Of a stretch of DNA of 64,000 bases, positions 60,523 to 64,000 are shown in pieces. Positions within the stretch are counted from its first letter, which is position 1; every line of letters begins with the position of its first letter. Position numbers and translations under genes: made by a program. The DNA is taken from positions 5,146,001-5,210,000 of the forward strand of contig NC_063257.1 in the NCBI RefSeq assembly GCF_019578655.1. The letters run 5' to 3'. This DNA is from Ricinus communis (taxonomy: Eukaryota; Streptophyta; Magnoliopsida; Malpighiales; Euphorbiaceae). Below the pieces are notes generated by a model. It was not told the origin of the DNA. It saw nothing but the letters and a program-made list of their open reading frames with translations, and ran no database searches.

Positions 60523-63330
60523 ACCAAAAGTACCTCATCTCCATCTTAGATCATCAACTTTTGACATTTCTGAAAACCAAGAGGCTATTCAACCAAACAC
60601 AAAGGGAATTACCAGTCTGTGCATCAACAGACCCTAAAGCACAAAATTCACTTAAAACTCTCTTTCTGTGCACCAACCCAATACATTATAAACCTTTAGT
60701 TAACAATGGGGACTAAAGATTTTGGTTGGAAAAGCATAAAATTACAAATAATTCCAGGATGTATATTATTTATAGCTATGAACATACCGTGCTGTCATCA
60801 ATCTTGAACCACTTGTTCTGGACATTTTTTACATAGCACACATAATGACCAGAAAATGAAGCATTCATGATATCCAAGTGAACAACCACTCCATAAAGCC
60901 TGTATATGGGTGATTTGTCACTTGTGCCACTCATATAAGGTGCTAAATCCAGGATCTCCGGGAAACGAATGGACTTGTTGAGCTTCCCAAATTTACCGGA
61001 CTGCAAAGCACAATAAGTAAGAATCTGAGGGGACTAGGAAAAAGAAAATCTTAAATAGCAAAACCTTACCTGAAAGCGTTTCAATGCGATTGTAAGGACA
61101 TTTGGAGCCTCCAGTATTGTCAACTTTTTCTTGGCCTTTTCATAAGATTTGCATCTGTAATAGGATGCTAAATGTAAATAAAATTGGCAAATTCAAAATC
61201 AAAGATCCCTTGTAAATAATCTGCTAGACAGTATGAGGAGTAAATAGGATGATTTTATTGCATGAAGTATGTGAATTTACTCATTGAATAGACAGTCAAA
61301 TAAAATAATTTCACACTAAAAAAAATCACATAGAATACATACATCTCTTCCAATTACAAACAAATAAAGATCCTCATGTGATCTATTACAAGTAAAGCAT
61401 GTTGTACAATGAAAGATAAGGAGAGAACAAATGCATCTAAGTCCAATTTCTGGATTTTGATCCAGCTTTACTAAACTTAAGATCATATTTAGAAGCATCT
61501 TGATGCAAAGAATGATGGCTCAGCTACCTTAAGCATCACCTAATAATGCTGTCGTGAACCATTTGCTAGATAAACTGTTTAATAAAAACTTCAATGAATT
61601 ACTCAAAATAGTTTGCAAAAGAAATGTTTTGACCAAAGAAGGACAAAAATATTAGCTCCCCCCACCCCAACCCAAAAAAAAAATCCCAAAACTTCCTTTC
61701 CCCAGGATAGAAATAACCTTATCCAAGAAAGGGCAGCAGTCATCAAAACTTAACCGATATAATAGGATCAGCATATAAATCAACTCAGAATGTCAAATAT
61801 AGAAAGCAGATTATTAAATGAGACTGTCATAAGTTTCTTCAGAAAAGGTAATCTGACCAACCTGCCACATTGGTATTTGTTGTCTCCATCTAGAATCTCA
61901 GTACCTGTGAACCTTCTAAGTGCATCCTCAAGCTTCTCTATATCCCCTTCTATTTCAACAGTAAGATCCATCATTCTTTCATGCCGCTCCGACTTGTAAT
62001 GGCACTTCATGCATTTTATCTGAATTCATATTTATGTCATAATTCAAATTACCACACAGTTTTTTTCTTTTTTAATCCTACGAGGTGGTACTTAGACACA
62101 AGCAATCACTAGGAAAGAAAATTTTAGGGAAGCAAAGAGAAGCATTCATGAACATTAATAATCTCCAAAAAGGTTTTACCTTTGAACGAAGGTAGCCTCC
62201 AAAAGTAAGACCTATGAGAGTGGTTTCCTCTTCAAAGGAACCCAACGCATTCACCCCAGCTTCTTTAAGGCAAACAGATTGCATTGTATCAATAGCATAC
62301 CTGTAACTTATTTTATTGGTTATCTTAAAGCAACAATAGAAAGGATAAATTCATAAACACATGAGAAATGCATTACTCAGGCTGCCGAGCAAACAGCCAG
62401 CTAACCTTAGAAATTCATGTGCATCTTCTTCTCTCCCAGTACCCAGCTGACTTGCAATGTTTTGCAGCTGGGATAAAATTCCAATAGGAGAAAGTGGAGA
62501 TTTCCCTTCCTTTGCCTTCAACATCAAACTTTCAAACTCACAAGTGAAGCACCATTCCTTATTTACACCTGATATTAAAATAGAATAATGGCTTATTTGA
62601 TACTGTGCAATAACTAACAAACATGCTACATAAAAGGTAAACACAGGTGTTGGCATATAACTATGATAAGAAACATACACTCTTTAGAATGGAGCCCTTG
62701 AACAAAATAAGCAGTCAAAGGAGGAGTAAATGCCAGGCACTGAAGGACAGCATTTGCATAACAGCTGCGAAAATAGAATACCTTATATGTTATTAACAGC
62801 TTGACCAAATTTCAAGTTAAGGTAATTTTCAACAGAGAAAAGCAAGGGGCAAGACAGCAGTATATTTTCCCCTCACAATCCCTCTGTGAGAGTTATAACA
62901 AGACATAAAATTGTGAAGAAGTAGTGCAGATTTCCAGCAAAAAGGTGAGGGAGCTAAAAGCTGTTTGGCACTTAATATTGCCATATCAATTAAATGATGC
63001 CCATGAGGAATGATACATCAGGATGCATATGTGCGGAATACACATCGTGCTATGTTCCATCCAGGGTATTACGTTACGCAGATTGCAAAATCTTCATTGA
63101 GTGTACCCGAACATGGACATACACAATTGATAATTCACATATGTGAGATCACTTGGGTACTATTAAGCACACAATTGATAATAATCTTGTGTGCAATATT
63201 TTCCCTGTGACATGACTGAGTACTTATGTGAGATCACTGGTGGAGTAGCATACGCCAGCTTGTGACTAATTCACATATTTAGTATCATAAATAAATCTGC
63301 AATGACAGAATGCAAAGAGGGAGAGAGAGA

Positions 63331-63365
<35 letters not shown>

Positions 63366-64000
63366 GGAGTAATGAAAGAGGGAAGCAAAAGCTGAAGGCT
63401 ACTGTAACATCACAATCAAAACCAGAGAAAAAAAACATGTATCTGTGTGCATTGCTTCTAGGCTAGAAGTCTGGTAATGACATCATAGGAAAGAAAGCTA
63501 TAAAATAAACAGATTGTACACAGAAGAAAGCAAGATTTATTGTTGGTAAGATCAGAATAACAGCTGCTATAAAATAGGAAAAATGCCCAAAAAAATAAAT
63601 TTTGGAAAACAGCGCACAGAAGACAATTTGTTCTTCATATAGGCAAGAAATGGTCAGCATACCTATTTCCACAGTTGATAAGGCCACAAGGTCTCATTTC
63701 AACCTTGTTTGAAGCATACAGCTTTACAAAAAGATCATATGAAAAGAGCCCCTGAAAATATAAAACTTGATTTAAACTAGATGTCATCATAGAAAGAGAA
63801 TGTAAGAGATGCAAAGAAGTGAAAATATTTAAGCAACCTTATCACTGTATTTGCCACACTTAGGTCCTCTAAGTTGATCAACAACTTTCCGCACTGACGA
63901 TTTCAGTCCACTAATAGAACTCGGAGAAGAACTAGTCATTTGGGAGGAAGGCACAGCATCAGCTTCAAGATTATCATTTTTTCCAGATTTCAAGCTTGCA
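59097..64000 (-). CDS. UBP16: Ubiquitin carboxyl-terminal hydrolase, UBP16 type, C-terminal part
   Basis: A USP/C19-family deubiquitinase. Visible exons, in coding order: 64000-63838 (partial), 63751-63663, 62764-62679, 62568-62406, 62300-62180, 62019-61862, 61154-61070, 61000-60788, 59944-59883 and 59799-59097. They join in frame for 613 residues. The Cys box reads GLINCGNSCYANAVLQCLAF across an intron, with the catalytic Cys in NSCYAN. Further conserved blocks are GREEDAHEFLRYAIDTMQ, zinc-finger cysteines (KCMKCHYKS and YQCGRCKSYEKAKKK), NVLTIALKRFQ and the His box SFSGHYVCYVKN with WFKIDDSTV. VTAVELERVLTKGAYMLLYARCSPRAPR closes the catalytic domain, followed by a Ser-rich tail with a ten-Ser run. 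This is the UBP15-19 subfamily; the tail and the position near AP4M point to UBP16. Both catalytic motifs are intact. The MYND-type N-terminus expected of the subfamily lies beyond the window. Confidence 0.94.
60486..60521. repeat. (CT)n microsatellite in a UBP16 intron
   Basis: An uninterrupted CT run of about 35 bases inside the intron between exons 60788 and 59944. Confidence 0.9.
63321..63365. repeat. (GA)n microsatellite in a UBP16 intron
   Basis: A GA run of about 45 bases with one interruption (GATAGA), inside the intron between exons 63663 and 62764. On the coding strand it reads as a CT run. Confidence 0.9.

Noticed and set aside
1..64000. CRISPR arrays, operons, rRNA or tRNA genes
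   Set aside because: No regularly spaced direct repeats with spacers and no recognisable rRNA or tRNA sequence were found. The genome is plainly plant nuclear.

Overview
The window is nuclear DNA from a flowering plant, most likely a eudicot. It is AT-rich, with intron-rich genes separated by long non-coding stretches. It carries AGL24-type MADS-box, AHL, AP-4 mu, plant UBP and plant beta-carbonic anhydrase genes, plus plant-type transposon relics (LINE, hAT-like, Au SINE). The gene content fits a rosid, possibly a Malpighiales species, but the sequence alone does not prove a species. No prokaryotic operon, CRISPR array or rRNA/tRNA gene was seen.

Layout from left to right: (1) N-terminal exons of a ULP2-type SUMO protease on the minus strand, running off the left edge. 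(2) A decayed LINE 3' end at about 4.5-5.4 kb. (3) A single-exon DnaJ-domain gene on the minus strand. (4) A 7 kb gene-free stretch holding a decayed 1.4 kb hAT-like element with internal tandem repeats. (5) An AGL24/SVP-class MADS-box gene with eight coding exons and a 3.6 kb first intron. (6) A PWWP-domain gene. (7) About 5 kb of AT-rich intergenic DNA with a second LINE scrap. (8) A two-exon bHLH gene, followed by a broken AP2/ERF-domain relic. (9) A ten-exon beta-carbonic anhydrase. (10) A 13-exon AP-4 complex mu subunit with an XS-domain relic in intron 2, a GC-AG intron 10 and an Au-type SINE in intron 12. (11) A 7.8 kb intergenic stretch with a short chloroplast-derived patch. (12) An intronless AHL gene. 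(13) The last ten coding exons of a UBP16-type deubiquitinase on the minus strand, running off the right edge.

The genes do not form one pathway. Their products cover SUMO and ubiquitin removal (ULP2-like, UBP16), transcription and chromatin (AGL24, bHLH, AHL, PWWP), vesicle coat sorting (AP4M), a J-domain protein and CO2/bicarbonate conversion. The clearest larger pattern is gene order: AGL24, AP4M and UBP16 occur in the same order as the consecutive Arabidopsis genes AT4G24540-AT4G24550-AT4G24560 (recalled, not searched), with other genes placed between them here. I found no convincing undescribed system. The most informative unusual items are small relics: a broken ERF domain, a broken XS domain, a chloroplast insertion and a SINE.
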